Source: a bacterium
GTDB taxonomy: Bacteria; Verrucomicrobiota; Kiritimatiellia; CAIKKV01; CAITUY01
Direction of reading: 5' to 3'
Length of the DNA: 64,000 bases
Assembly: GCA_037128595.1 (NCBI GenBank)
Contig: JBAXWB010000014.1
Span: forward strand, 56,018 to 120,017
The notes below the pieces were generated by a model. That model ran no database searches, was not told where the DNA came from, and saw nothing but the letters and a program-made list of their open reading frames with translations. Position 1 is the stretch's first letter; the number at the start of each line of letters is the position of its first letter. This document shows positions 8,381 through 18,122 of the stretch, piece after piece. The position numbers and the translations under genes are program-made.

Positions 8381-10498
8381 ATGAAAACAAATACAAATAG
8401 AGTTTTAGCAGGACTGATGTCCGCCGCGGCGCTTGCGCTCGGCGCTCAGCAGGCCGGAGCTGCCGATATCGTCGTTTCCAACGACGTGACTGCGAGCACG
8501 ACCTGGTTGAGCAGTAATGTATATAAATTGGATCGCCTGATCTTGGTAAAGAACGGCGCGACCCTGACCATTCAGCCGGGTACGGTTGTTCGTGGTCTTC
8601 CCGTGGGCCCGGTGCCCAGCGAACCCGGTTCTCTGCTCATCTGCCGTGGTGCGAAAATTAACGCCCAGGGCACGGCGGCGAACCCGATCGTGTTCACGGA
8701 TCAGTACGATGACAGCATCGGCGCCAATCCGGGAAGCACCAATAACCCCGTGGGCACAGACTACGGCAAGTTGAACAATCAGCTCACCGGGCAGTGGGGT
8801 GGACTGATCGTTGCCGGTCGGTCATACATCGCGTGGGACTCCATGGACGCTTCCGGCGTGTACTCGCCTGACGGCCGGATTGAATCCGCGATCGAAGGCC
8901 TGGTTCATCTGACGGGTGACTGCAGTTACGGCGGTCAGGATGATATGGACAACAGCGGTATCCTGAACTACGTATCGAGCCGATACGGTGGATTCGTTCT
9001 TGGTCCGACCAAGGAAATCAACGGCATCACCTTCTGCGGCGTGGGCCGTGGGACAACGATTGATCACCTGGACGTGTACAACACGAAGGATGACAATGTT
9101 GAGTTCTTCGGTGGTACCGCCAACATGAAGCACTTGGTGGCTTGGAACGGTTGCGATGATGGTATCGACACTGACACCGGCTGGCGTGGCAAGATCCAGT
9201 TCGCACTGGTCGTGCAGGGCGTCGCCACCATCACGGGTGGTGCAACGCAGTTGCCTGACAGCTCTGACAAGGGCTTGGAGTGGGATGGCGCGGGTGACGC
9301 GACCGGGTTCAATGATGATCCCCAGTCCTGCGGCTCGTTGTTCAACTACACGTTTGTTGGTCTTGGCGGTTCCGGAGACCCGGCGAACACCTTCGCGAAC
9401 ATTCGCGACAATGGCGCTGGCCGGATCTACAACGGTATCGTGATGGACTTCGCCGGCGGCATTACGCTGATCGAAGGCGCCACCAATACCTGGGCACTTG
9501 GCGCGAACTGTTCGGCGATGAAGTTGTATCAGGACTATGCGCAAGACGGCTATTTCCTGGGCAACACGAACCGTCAGGGTTTGGCTGTGAACAACCCCGG
9601 ATTTGCCAACTACATTGGTTATCCCGATGCCATCGCTGGGTCCAAGAAGCTCGAGTTCAAGCGCAACTTGTTCTGGAACTTCGGCACCCCGCACTCCATC
9701 GGTATTACGAACGGGTATGATGTCACGGCCGGGAAACTGCTTGTTGGAACAGACAATTCCCGTTTCGCCAATCATGCGCACTTCGGCTATACCCCCAATA
9801 ACACGGGTTATGATGTCGTCGCGGCGGGTAACGCGGGCGGCAACCTTGTCTTCGACAACACCAGCCTGCCTGCTCCGGCGATGACCCCGATCGCCTATTA
9901 CGAGCGTGAGACCACCGTCTATAACTTCCAGCCGACGTTCCGCCCTGTGTCGCATCCTTACACCTGCGTGAAAAAGATCGACCCCCGGGCCAATACGAAC
10001 TTCTGGAGCGCCATTGCGACCTACGGTGTGCAGCCTCCTGCGGACGGGTTCTATACTCCTGTTCAGTTCATCGGCGCCATGGGCAAGAAGAACTGGGCGG
10101 GTCCCTGGAGCACCCCGTGGCGTTTGGGCGGATTCGTGACGAACAACGTTCCTACGGGTGACGAGACCGGCATTGTGCCGACGATCACCAGTGGCGCTGG
10201 CATCGTGAATATCGCGCTGAACTCCGATACCTATGAAGGCATCAACGCCGACTTCTGGTTGGTGGCGGTGAAATCAACGGGCACGATCTACCGTTTCAAC
10301 CTCGCCACGGGCGCTTGGGTGGTAGGCTTGACGAGCACGTTGCAAGGGCCTCTCCTGAGCACCGCCGCGCCGATCGCGATCTCAACCGCGTCGTTGCCGG
10401 CTGGCGCCTATGACATCTACTTCGGAGTCGATCTGGTCAAGGACAATCTGGTGACCTTTGATCAGCTCTATGTTGCGGGTGTGCATATCGTCAAGTAA
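8381..10498 (+). CDS. Secreted right-handed beta-helix-like surface protein
   Basis: This is a 705-aa exported protein. The N-terminal ~28 residues form a signal peptide: basic start MKTNTNR, an Ala/Leu core, and a probable cut after AGA-AD. The mature protein opens with a stretch around LVKNGATLTIQPGTVVRG, typical of a widespread family of predicted beta-helix surface proteins in Bacteroidetes, Myxobacteria and Verrucomicrobia. It then runs through Gly/Asn/Asp-rich segments. No catalytic motif or sorting signal was recognised, and the exact function of the family is unknown. It is followed by a strong terminator and then by a TonB-dependent transport block. I infer that it may be an abundant cell-surface partner of that system, such as a ligand-binding or matrix protein. 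Biased codon use and the stand-alone terminator are consistent with high expression. Confidence 0.75.
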   Translation: MKTNTNRVLAGLMSAAALALGAQQAGAADIVVSNDVTASTTWLSSNVYKLDRLILVKNGATLTIQPGTVVRGLPVGPVPSEPGSLLICRGAKINAQGTAANPIVFTDQYDDSIGANPGSTNNPVGTDYGKLNNQLTGQWGGLIVAGRSYIAWDSMDASGVYSPDGRIESAIEGLVHLTGDCSYGGQDDMDNSGILNYVSSRYGGFVLGPTKEINGITFCGVGRGTTIDHLDVYNTKDDNVEFFGGTANMKHLVAWNGCDDGIDTDTGWRGKIQFALVVQGVATITGGATQLPDSSDKGLEWDGAGDATGFNDDPQSCGSLFNYTFVGLGGSGDPANTFANIRDNGAGRIYNGIVMDFAGGITLIEGATNTWALGANCSAMKLYQDYAQDGYFLGNTNRQGLAVNNPGFANYIGYPDAIAGSKKLEFKRNLFWNFGTPHSIGITNGYDVTAGKLLVGTDNSRFANHAHFGYTPNNTGYDVVAAGNAGGNLVFDNTSLPAPAMTPIAYYERETTVYNFQPTFRPVSHPYTCVKKIDPRANTNFWSAIATYGVQPPADGFYTPVQFIGAMGKKNWAGPWSTPWRLGGFVTNNVPTGDETGIVPTITSGAGIVNIALNSDTYEGINADFWLVAVKSTGTIYRFNLATGAWVVGLTSTLQGPLLSTAAPIAISTASLPAGAYDIYFGVDLVKDNLVTFDQLYVAGVHIVK

Positions 10499-10542
10499 CA
10501 GAATGGACAGGTGAACCCGCAGAAAAGGGGTTCAGTGGAGTA

Positions 10543-10577
10543 CTGGCGGCGGGAGTTTTCCCGCCGCCAGTTTTTTT
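10543..10577 (+). terminator. Rho-independent terminator after the beta-helix protein
   Basis: A perfect 12-bp GC-rich stem (10543-10554 with 10559-10570) and a GTTT loop are followed by seven T residues (10571-10577). It begins about 45 bp after the stop codon of the beta-helix gene and separates it from the TPR lipoprotein. Confidence 0.93.
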
Positions 10578-10680
10578 GGAGGGGATCTCGCGCAATAATA
10601 GCAGTCCCCTAATAGAGGCCTAACATGGGCGTGCATAATTCCCGATGCTTCAATACGGCGGTATTACAGGAAACAAAATA

Positions 10681-11904
10681 ATGAACACGTTAAGGCAGAA
10701 GATGACAACAGCAGGTTGGGTGACCGGATTAGCCGCTTCAGCCACGCTGATCCTCATGATGACGGGTTGCGGCCCTGCGGTGACCAAACCGGTGGCGGTG
10801 GCTACAAACGTCCCGCTCAGCTACGGCTGGAAATATGCCTGTGCGATAACCAACGCGGCCATTGATTTGAGCGACCGCGGTCAGGCCCAGAAGAAGATTG
10901 TCCTTGCCTATCTGGCGGAAGGAGATACCGAAACGGCCCGCGCCTGTGCGGTGCAGATTGAAGACTGGAGCAAGGGAATGGCCCTGGCCGCCATTGCTGA
11001 GTCACTGGTCGCACACGGTGAAAGGGCGAAAGCCGAAGCCATGCTGCCCGAACTCGAAACCTGTGGTTTCACGGCAACAGATTGGCAGCGTGATTATCTC
11101 CGCTCGGCCATTATCCGCATCCAAGCCTTGCTGGGACGGGGGAACGATGTGGCCCATGGGGCGGCAAAGTTCAACGCCCGCTCCAGTTTGGGGGGCGATG
11201 TCGCGGCCAATCTCGCGCTCACGCTTGCCAAAACAGGTCGGGTGGATGAGGCCACTGGAATTCTGGACAACCTGGCGAAGACCAACGGGATTGATACTGC
11301 GGACGCCAGTGTGCGGGGGTATCTGGACCTGGTCGTCTCTGGTCAGATTAATCCCGATATAGCCACGCAAATGATGGTCAGTGCCTGGGCAACGACGAAA
11401 CAGGTCAAGCCATATCGGCGCTGGGAATTGCAGTTAAAGGTGATCGATGCAATGGCGAGCCATGGGTTGGCTGAACAGGCTCGCGAATGTTTGGAGCAAG
11501 TGGGCTCCAATGTCGTTGGCGCGGTCAAACTACCGGTGGAAGTCCAGATTTCCCTGCTGAGTCAAGGCGCCATCTTGTGGAAAAGATTTGGCGATCAAGG
11601 TAAGAGCCAGGCACTGATTGATGCCGCGGAAATAAGCATTACCCGCCAATTGGAAGTGATTTTCCAGCCTTTCGCCTATGCCGAATTAGCGGATACCTAT
11701 GCGGCAATCGGGGATCAAGTTAAGGCTCGTGCCCTCTATCTCCAGGCTCTCGACATCGCGATTGAATTGGTGAACCGTCGTCCGCGGGCTATCGCCGGTG
11801 TGGATGTGTGCGTGTCGTTGACAGGACACAAAGAGGTCATGGATGCGGATATCCAGAAGAAGCTCGAGCGCTTGAACGGGACATTCGATGCCACACAGCC
11901 ATAG
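10681..11904 (+). CDS. TPR-type lipoprotein at the head of the TonB operon
   Basis: The 407-aa protein starts at ATG 10681, with AGGAAAC about 9 nt upstream. It carries a lipoprotein signal peptide ending in the lipobox LMMTGC, so it should be lipid-anchored in the envelope. The rest is almost wholly alpha-helical, with repeated Ala/Leu patterns of about 34 residues (for example KAEAMLPELE, VDEATGILDNLAKT, FAYAELADTYAAIG) that fit degenerate tetratricopeptide or related solenoid repeats. No enzyme motif is present. Its end overlaps the TonB-dependent receptor start by 17 bp, implying co-translation. Such TPR proteins commonly act as assembly or docking partners of envelope complexes; that role here is inferred. 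Confidence 0.75.
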   Translation: MNTLRQKMTTAGWVTGLAASATLILMMTGCGPAVTKPVAVATNVPLSYGWKYACAITNAAIDLSDRGQAQKKIVLAYLAEGDTETARACAVQIEDWSKGMALAAIAESLVAHGERAKAEAMLPELETCGFTATDWQRDYLRSAIIRIQALLGRGNDVAHGAAKFNARSSLGGDVAANLALTLAKTGRVDEATGILDNLAKTNGIDTADASVRGYLDLVVSGQINPDIATQMMVSAWATTKQVKPYRRWELQLKVIDAMASHGLAEQARECLEQVGSNVVGAVKLPVEVQISLLSQGAILWKRFGDQGKSQALIDAAEISITRQLEVIFQPFAYAELADTYAAIGDQVKARALYLQALDIAIELVNRRPRAIAGVDVCVSLTGHKEVMDADIQKKLERLNGTFDATQP

Positions 11905-14900
11905 AGGATGGCTGATCAGGGCTGTGTTGGTTCTGGAGTTTGCCTTGGGTGTGCCGGCCAGGGGGCAGGTACCCTTGGGGGGGCTTCGTGGCTCGGTATC
12001 GGATGCGGAGTTCGGCGGGCCGGCCGCTCAGGCGGTCGTTCAGTTGGTAGAACTGAACCTGAAGCAAGCCACGACTGAAGACGGGCATTTTCTATTCGAG
12101 GGCGTGCCCCCGGGAACCTATACCGTTACGGTATCCAAGCCAGGTTATGAGCGCCGCGTTGAGTCTTCCGTGATCGTGATGGCCGGAGCGCTGGCGGATC
12201 TGGCGATTGAGTTAAAAGGCGAATTTACGGATATGGAGGAATTGATGGTGCGTGATTTGGAACTGACCGATACCGCCAGTGAGTCAGGGCTCCTGAACCT
12301 GCGCAGGAGTACGCTGTCATTCCAGGATTCCGTGAGCAAGGACATGATGAGCCGGGCCGGGGCGAGCGACGCAGCCGGTGCGTTGAAATTAGTGGTGGGG
12401 GCCTCGGTGGTGGATGGCAAATATGCCACCGTACGCGGCATGAGTGACCGCTATGTGGGCGTGGCGCTGAACGGTATGCGGGTGCCCAGTTCGGATCCGA
12501 AGAAGCGGGCCGTGCAGTTGGATATCTTTCCGTCCGGAACGATCGAGAGTATGACGGTATCAAAAACGTTTACCCCTGATTTGCCCGGTGATTACAGCGG
12601 TGGCGGGATCAACATCCGCACCATCTCGATTCCCGAAAAACCGTTCGCGAAATTCTCGATGTCCCGTGAAATCAATGGCCAGAATACAGGGAAGGACGGG
12701 TTTGTGACTTACGAGGGGGGAGGATGCAGCCAGTGGGGCCGCGATCTGGGCTCGCGGGCCATGCCGACGGAGCTGGCCTCGATGGTTAACAATCCTACGC
12801 TCGCGGGAAGTATTGCTTCAGGAAATTTGCCCGGGAACTATTCCAAGCACGACCAGTTGGTGGATGCTGACCATCCGCAGAATCCGGTTTTCGCGGAGTA
12901 TGACAAGATCACGCGCTCCCTGTCGCCGGCTATGGGAACCAAATACACCGAAGTGCCCGACGGCAACTACGGTTATTCCCTGAGCAGCGGCAGTCGCAAA
13001 AATGTGGGCGGCGATTGGACTGTGGGCGGCATTGGCGCCTTCACCTATGGCAATAAATTTTCGGTACAGGACGTGACTGAGAGAACCTATGCACTGGATC
13101 CGCCCGGAATCGAGACCGCCGATAGCGCCCAGTACCGCCGCCAGACGGGCATCCAGGAAGTCAAAGACAGCATGCTGGTCTCCGTGGGTTTGGCAAAAGG
13201 GGATGAGCAGTCATTTGGCTTCACCTGGCTCCGGACGCAGACGGCCACTGATCGTGCATCCATCCGCAATGATGTCAGGTTTCCTGATCAGATGGGGGAC
13301 AGCGGTCAGGCAGACCGGCTTCAAGGCATCCAGTATACGGAACGTTCGACGGATACACGGCAGTTCACCTGGCAGCGGAAATTCGAGGCCTTCGATGTGG
13401 ACTTGTTCGCGGCACAGAACCAGGTGCGGCAGTATGATCCGGACACGCGGCGGTTCCGGGAGCTGGTATCCCACCCGGATTCAAATACCTGGAATTATAT
13501 CGTGGAGCAGCCGACCAGTGCCCAGGCGGTATTCAATGCCTCCCGCATCTGGCGCGATATTGAAGAGGATAACACGCAGGAGGGCATGAATCTGGCCTTC
13601 CCGTTCCGGAGCAATGAGTCGGACGGAAAATTCAAACTCGGGTTCGTCAAGGATAGGACTCAGAGGACGTTTTCCCAGTCAGCCTTTACTTATGTCAATG
13701 TGTCGCAGTACCAGCAGAAGCCCCCGGCTGACAGTTCAAATTCGAATGCGGTGGAATGGTATAACCATGATGTCGATGCCGCATCCTTCAAGACGACTGC
13801 GGCGGATCCAGGCGCATTATGGACGGATTCATTCTCGGACCCCAACACCATTGGTGGGGGGCCTTATCAAAATGAAATGCGCTGGTATATCAAGCCGCAA
13901 CTCCAGAACAACGTGAGTTATGAGGGGAATCAGGATATCCCCTCGGGGTATTGGATGCTGGATTATCCTTTGACCGAGCGGCTCAAGGCGCTTTGTGGTG
14001 CCAGGCTTGAAGTGACCGACATTTCGGTCAACCCGTACTCATCCTTTGAGGCCGTCATGCCTGGAACCGCTCCGTATTATACCCTGACTAATAATTCAGG
14101 CGCCTACCTCATGCAGCAAGTTACGCGCGATCAGGCCCAGACCCATCTGCAGGAGGCGGACTGGCTGCGTTCGATGGGGTTGGTGTACGAACTGGCGCCG
14201 AAAATGAATCTGCGGGTAAACTGGTCGCAGACCATTGCGCGTCCCACCTTCCGGGAAACCGCCTCGGTGTTATCCGTGGATCCCATCGACAATGAAAACT
14301 TTTTTGGGAATCAGAACCTCCGGGTCTCTCATATTGAGAACGATGACGTGCGCTGGGAATGGTTCAGGAAACCCGGCGAGGTGTGGGCGGTGAGTTGGTT
14401 CTACAAAAAGATTACCGATCCGATCGAGAAGGTCTCCTTTAACTATTTTGGCGATCCCTACGTCGTGGCGGTCAATTATCCCGAGGGTCAGGTTACGGGA
14501 ATGGAATACGAGGCCCGGAAAGATCTCGATTTTCTCCCGGGCCCGTTCGAGGCGTTGCATGTGGGGGCCAACTACACAAAGATGAGATCTTTGGTGGTGT
14601 TGCCTGCTGACTATGCAAACCAGCTCAAGGATTACAACCTCTACCCCGAAGAGCGGGACACAGCTGAACAATACGTGTCGCCTTTTGACCAGTTCGCAAA
14701 GGGCTTTGCCTTCAGTTTCTTCAATATGAATGATCTGGGCGCTTCGAAAGGAGCCACGAGGGATATGGAAGGCCAACCGGCGTATTTGTGTAACTTCAAC
14801 CTGGGGTATGACATTGAGAAATGGGGAACCTCCCTGAATTGGTTTTACAATATCCGGGGCGACATGCTCAAGACCGGCGCGGCTGTGGCGAGTGCCGCCA

Positions 14901-15109
14901 TCCCGGATGTTTATACCAAGAAGGCGGCCCTGGTGAATTTCGGTCTGACGCAGAAACTCAATAAAACGGTCAGCGTCACCCTTGGTGCACAGAATCTGCT
15001 CGATCAGGAGGTCCGGGAGGTTTACCGCCTGCCGGATGGAAAGGAAATCCTCAAACGGAGTTACCGTGAGGGGATTCGTTACACATTCAGCATTTCGGGT
15101 ACCTGGTGA
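11888..15109 (+). CDS. TonB-dependent outer-membrane receptor with N-terminal carboxypeptidase-regulatory-like domain
   Basis: A 1,073-aa outer-membrane transporter. After a signal peptide ending near ARGQ there is an Ig-like CarboxypepD_reg domain (about 30-105; the GVPPGTYTVTVSKPGY stretch is typical). It is followed by a plug domain (about 130-260, with VRGMSDRYVGVALNG and a later GDYSGGGINIRT segment) and a 22-strand-type beta-barrel. The chain ends in an aromatic/hydrophobic terminal strand (YTFSISGTW) suited to BAM-dependent insertion. Substrate cannot be read from the sequence; receptors of this build import large or complex ligands. It lies immediately upstream of its own motor genes, overlapping exbB by 4 bp (GTGA), so receptor and energy supply are probably made together. 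Confidence 0.92.
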   Translation: MPHSHRGWLIRAVLVLEFALGVPARGQVPLGGLRGSVSDAEFGGPAAQAVVQLVELNLKQATTEDGHFLFEGVPPGTYTVTVSKPGYERRVESSVIVMAGALADLAIELKGEFTDMEELMVRDLELTDTASESGLLNLRRSTLSFQDSVSKDMMSRAGASDAAGALKLVVGASVVDGKYATVRGMSDRYVGVALNGMRVPSSDPKKRAVQLDIFPSGTIESMTVSKTFTPDLPGDYSGGGINIRTISIPEKPFAKFSMSREINGQNTGKDGFVTYEGGGCSQWGRDLGSRAMPTELASMVNNPTLAGSIASGNLPGNYSKHDQLVDADHPQNPVFAEYDKITRSLSPAMGTKYTEVPDGNYGYSLSSGSRKNVGGDWTVGGIGAFTYGNKFSVQDVTERTYALDPPGIETADSAQYRRQTGIQEVKDSMLVSVGLAKGDEQSFGFTWLRTQTATDRASIRNDVRFPDQMGDSGQADRLQGIQYTERSTDTRQFTWQRKFEAFDVDLFAAQNQVRQYDPDTRRFRELVSHPDSNTWNYIVEQPTSAQAVFNASRIWRDIEEDNTQEGMNLAFPFRSNESDGKFKLGFVKDRTQRTFSQSAFTYVNVSQYQQKPPADSSNSNAVEWYNHDVDAASFKTTAADPGALWTDSFSDPNTIGGGPYQNEMRWYIKPQLQNNVSYEGNQDIPSGYWMLDYPLTERLKALCGARLEVTDISVNPYSSFEAVMPGTAPYYTLTNNSGAYLMQQVTRDQAQTHLQEADWLRSMGLVYELAPKMNLRVNWSQTIARPTFRETASVLSVDPIDNENFFGNQNLRVSHIENDDVRWEWFRKPGEVWAVSWFYKKITDPIEKVSFNYFGDPYVVAVNYPEGQVTGMEYEARKDLDFLPGPFEALHVGANYTKMRSLVVLPADYANQLKDYNLYPEERDTAEQYVSPFDQFAKGFAFSFFNMNDLGASKGATRDMEGQPAYLCNFNLGYDIEKWGTSLNWFYNIRGDMLKTGAAVASAAIPDVYTKKAALVNFGLTQKLNKTVSVTLGAQNLLDQEVREVYRLPDGKEILKRSYREGIRYTFSISGTW

Positions 15110-16023
15110 AGCTGATGAACCTATACGCTAACACGATAAGGAAGAGACGATGGGTTCTCGCGCTATCCCTGGCGTTGGGGCTTCCGCTTGCTGTACACGC
15201 GATGGACCCCGAAGTGGCCGCCCCGCCTGAGGCCGTCACCGCTGAAGACGCACCGGGGTGGCTGGGAACGCTGGCCAAACAGCCCTGGGCGAAACGCCTG
15301 ATGCGCATGTGGTCCGGTGAGGAACAGGATACGACCGGAGCGGGTTCAGGTCCGTACATGGAGTCAATTCTGGACACGGTGGATCAAGGAAACCTATTCC
15401 AGGTCTTTCGCCGGGGTGGGCCGATCATGTGGCCTTTGCTCTGTGCGGCGTTCCTCGCCCTTGCCACGGTCTCGGAGCGCGCCGGATTCTTTATGCTCGA
15501 GCGCTTCCGCAGGAAGGCGGGGGTCCAGAAAAAATTCATGAAGGTTCTGCGCGAGGGAGAAATCGAGCAGGCGATCCAGATCAGCAGGCACAGCCGTCAT
15601 ATTGTGGTACGCGTGTTGGGCTATGCCTTGGAGCACCGCGGTTCCGCACTGGAAGGCGCCGTTAAATACGCAAAGGAACGTGAGTTACACCGGTACCGCA
15701 GGGGGATCCCGATCCTTGACACCGTGATTACCCTGGCGCCGCTGCTCGGACTGCTTGGCACCGTAACGGGCATGATGGCCTCGTTTTCACTGATCGGTGG
15801 CGATTTGGGCGCCCCGGGGGCGATCACCGGCGGCATTGCTGAGGCCCTGATTGCCACGGCCTTCGGCCTGGGGATCGCGATCACAAGTTTGATTCCGTTT
15901 AATTTGATGAACCAGAAACTGGAGACGGCCACACAGGAAATCGACGAGGCCGCCAGCGCGATGATGACGTTGCTTGCCACCCGATGTGGAGCCCATCAGA
16001 AATCGGGAGGTGTCGCATGTTAG
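15106..16023 (+). CDS. exbB: ExbB/TolQ-family proton channel (short paralogue)
   Basis: A 305-aa inner-membrane protein of the MotA/TolQ/ExbB family. An N-terminal signal-like segment (ending near VHA) leads to a short periplasmic stretch. The first channel helix is in RGGPIMWPLLCAAFLALATV. The signature double helix lies around 195-275, with ILDTVITLAPLLGLLGTVTGMM and EALIATAFGLGIAIT. ExbB pentamers house ExbD and feed proton-motive force to TonB. The start is GTG 15106, overlapping the receptor stop as GTGA; ATG 15115 is the alternative. The C-terminal half is very close to the longer ExbB-like protein at 18907-20349, showing a duplication inside the operon. The stop overlaps tonB by 7 bp. 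Confidence 0.9.
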   Translation: MKLMNLYANTIRKRRWVLALSLALGLPLAVHAMDPEVAAPPEAVTAEDAPGWLGTLAKQPWAKRLMRMWSGEEQDTTGAGSGPYMESILDTVDQGNLFQVFRRGGPIMWPLLCAAFLALATVSERAGFFMLERFRRKAGVQKKFMKVLREGEIEQAIQISRHSRHIVVRVLGYALEHRGSALEGAVKYAKERELHRYRRGIPILDTVITLAPLLGLLGTVTGMMASFSLIGGDLGAPGAITGGIAEALIATAFGLGIAITSLIPFNLMNQKLETATQEIDEAASAMMTLLATRCGAHQKSGGVAC

Positions 16024-16727
16024 GGCGAGTGATGGGGATGTTTTTTGGCATCGCGACGATCGCCGGGGTATTGCTTTTCGGGGGGTTGCTTGTACCGAAG
16101 ACTCCGAAGAAGGCCAACATTAAAACCGTTGAATTATTCTCGGATGACTTGAAAAAAGCGGAAGAGAAGAAGCTGGATCAGCCCGAGCCGGAAAAACCAC
16201 CGGAAGAACTGCAGGCCCAGAAGGATCAGCCGCCGGATATCAGTGATGCCACACCGGCGCCCCAGGTGTCTGACAACACTCCCGCGCTGGATGCCGCGAG
16301 TTTAAGCTCCATCGAGGCCGCCTTGAATCCGGGTGCGGGCGGCGGGGAATTCGGGTCGGCAGTTTCACTGGCCTCGGGCGGCCGTATCGGCGGCACAGGT
16401 AAAGCCGGTGCCCGGAATGGCGGCGACAACATGGATAACGCCTTCAGCATGGACGATATCGACCAGAAACCGCGGCCGATTGTTCAAACGCCACCCGTCT
16501 ATCCCTCTGAATTAAAGGGTAAAAAAATGGGAGGAAGTGTCCAGGTGGTGTTCATTGTCACGGCGACGGGGCATGTCCTGAATGCCCGGGTGGACCGGGC
16601 CTCCCATCCTGCTTTCGGTGCGCCCGCCCTGGCGGCGGTGCGCCAGTGGAAGTTTGAGCCGGCCGTCAAGGGTGGCGTCCGGGTCAAGTGTCTCATGCGG
16701 GTTCCCATACGATTTGAGGCGGGGTAA
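16017..16727 (+). CDS. tonB: TonB energy transducer
   Basis: A 236-aa TonB-family protein. Start ATG 16017 is chosen because GGGAGG (16005-16010) lies 6 nt upstream; it overlaps the exbB end by 7 bp. Order: a short cytoplasmic tail, one transmembrane anchor (about 5-27, GIATIAGVLLFGGLLV), an acidic/Pro/Lys-rich periplasmic spacer (about 40-100), a Gly/Ala-rich stretch, and the C-terminal TonB domain (about 150-236) with YPSELKGKKMGGSVQVVFIV and AVRQWKFEPAVKGGVRVK. It should contact the TonB box of the receptor encoded just upstream. Confidence 0.93.
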   Translation: MLGRVMGMFFGIATIAGVLLFGGLLVPKTPKKANIKTVELFSDDLKKAEEKKLDQPEPEKPPEELQAQKDQPPDISDATPAPQVSDNTPALDAASLSSIEAALNPGAGGGEFGSAVSLASGGRIGGTGKAGARNGGDNMDNAFSMDDIDQKPRPIVQTPPVYPSELKGKKMGGSVQVVFIVTATGHVLNARVDRASHPAFGAPALAAVRQWKFEPAVKGGVRVKCLMRVPIRFEAG

Positions 16728-18122
16728 ATGATGCCAACCATAAAATATAAAATCATGAGGGGAATGGCGCTCGGTCTTTGGGTCGTGGGTGCGGGGGCTT
16801 GGGCGGAGCCCACTGTGTCACCCTCCACCGCCGCCCTGGCGGCGTTGTGGAAGGATCCCACCTTCCAGAAGCAATTCGTCGGGAGCTACGGGATTTCGGC
16901 GGAACTCGAACCCCGGGTGACGCCGGAGGAGGTGGCGATCCTGGAGCGCGTCAGGCCGCTGATGGGAACCGACCTGCGCAAGGCGGGACAGATGTTGGAG
17001 CGTGAGACCAAGCCGAATTCCTCGGCGATGCTGGACTTCAATCTGGGTAGTATCTATTTCCAGCAGGATCTGATGGACAAAGCGCTGCGGAAGTACCGGC
17101 GCGCGGTTGATAAATTTCCCTCCTTTCGCCGGGCGCATCGTAACCTGGGCATCATTCATGTGCGGGACGGCAAGTTTGACGAAGCCATTACCAGTTTTAC
17201 CCGCATGATCGAACTAGGCGGCGGTGATGCCTATTCCTATGGTCTACTGGCCTTCGCCTATGCGGCCAAGGAGGACTATCTGGCGGCCGAGGCGGCCTAC
17301 CGTAACGCGCTGTTGCTCCAGCCGGACAACACCGAGTGGCGCCTGGGGCTTACACGTTGTGTTTTCAAGCAACAGAAATTTGAGGACGCCGTCGCCCTGC
17401 TGGATGTGTTGATCCAGCATTATCCCGAGAAGCCGGAATTCTGGCTGCTGCAGGCCAATGCCTATCTGGGCTTGAAAAAACCCCTGAAGGCGGCCGTCAA
17501 TCTGGAATGCCTTGACCGGTTGCGAAAGGCCACGCCCGATAACCTGATGTTATTGGGGGACCTCTATCTGGGCGAGGACCTGCCGGACCTGGCGGCGCAG
17601 GCGTACTGCCTGGCGTTGTCGGCGGAGCCCCCGTTGCCGACCGCCCGCGTGATCCGCGCCGCCCAGCAGTTGTCCGCCAAGGGAGCCTTCTCCCAGGCAC
17701 GATTCGTCAATGCCCGATTGCGCGCCTTGCGGGAGAAAACCCTGGAGCCCGCCGACCGCGCCCAACTGGCCAAACTGGGGGCACGCATCGCCATGGCGCA
17801 GGGTGAAGATGGGGTGGATCTGGTAAAGGCCCTGGAAGAGACGCTTAAGTTGAACCCCTTGGATGGGGACGCGTTGATCCTGATGGCTCAGTACTACGGG
17901 CGCAAGGCAGAACCCGAACGCGCCATCCTGAATTACGAACGCGCTGCGGAGATCCCGGAATTCGAGGTGCAAGCCCGGACACGACAGGCGCAGTTGCTGG
18001 TCAGTCTAGGCCGATTCAATGATGCGGTGCCCCTGTTGCGACGGGTACAGGAAGTGAAACCGCGCGAGGAAATTGCCCGGTATCTCGAACAAATTGAACG
18101 TGTGGCAAGGAGCAAACGATGA
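16728..18122 (+). CDS. Exported TPR protein of the TonB system
   Basis: This 464-aa protein starts directly after the tonB stop. The N-terminal ~26 residues are a signal peptide (cut near AWA-EP). From about 95 on it is built of tetratricopeptide repeats: ALRKYRRAVDKFPSFRRAHRNLG, YLAAEAAYRNALLLQPDN and AILNYERAAEIPE-like units give roughly ten repeats. In Vibrio TonB2 clusters a TPR protein lies next to tonB2 and supports the system. By analogy this one probably helps assemble or regulate the motor in the periplasm. It overlaps the next gene by the 4-bp ATGA junction. Confidence 0.88.
   Translation: MMPTIKYKIMRGMALGLWVVGAGAWAEPTVSPSTAALAALWKDPTFQKQFVGSYGISAELEPRVTPEEVAILERVRPLMGTDLRKAGQMLERETKPNSSAMLDFNLGSIYFQQDLMDKALRKYRRAVDKFPSFRRAHRNLGIIHVRDGKFDEAITSFTRMIELGGGDAYSYGLLAFAYAAKEDYLAAEAAYRNALLLQPDNTEWRLGLTRCVFKQQKFEDAVALLDVLIQHYPEKPEFWLLQANAYLGLKKPLKAAVNLECLDRLRKATPDNLMLLGDLYLGEDLPDLAAQAYCLALSAEPPLPTARVIRAAQQLSAKGAFSQARFVNARLRALREKTLEPADRAQLAKLGARIAMAQGEDGVDLVKALEETLKLNPLDGDALILMAQYYGRKAEPERAILNYERAAEIPEFEVQARTRQAQLLVSLGRFNDAVPLLRRVQEVKPREEIARYLEQIERVARSKR

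Noticed and set aside
8822..9955. A 377-codon minus-strand frame
   Set aside because: It is the complement of the secreted beta-helix gene; no domain motif or ribosome site supports it.
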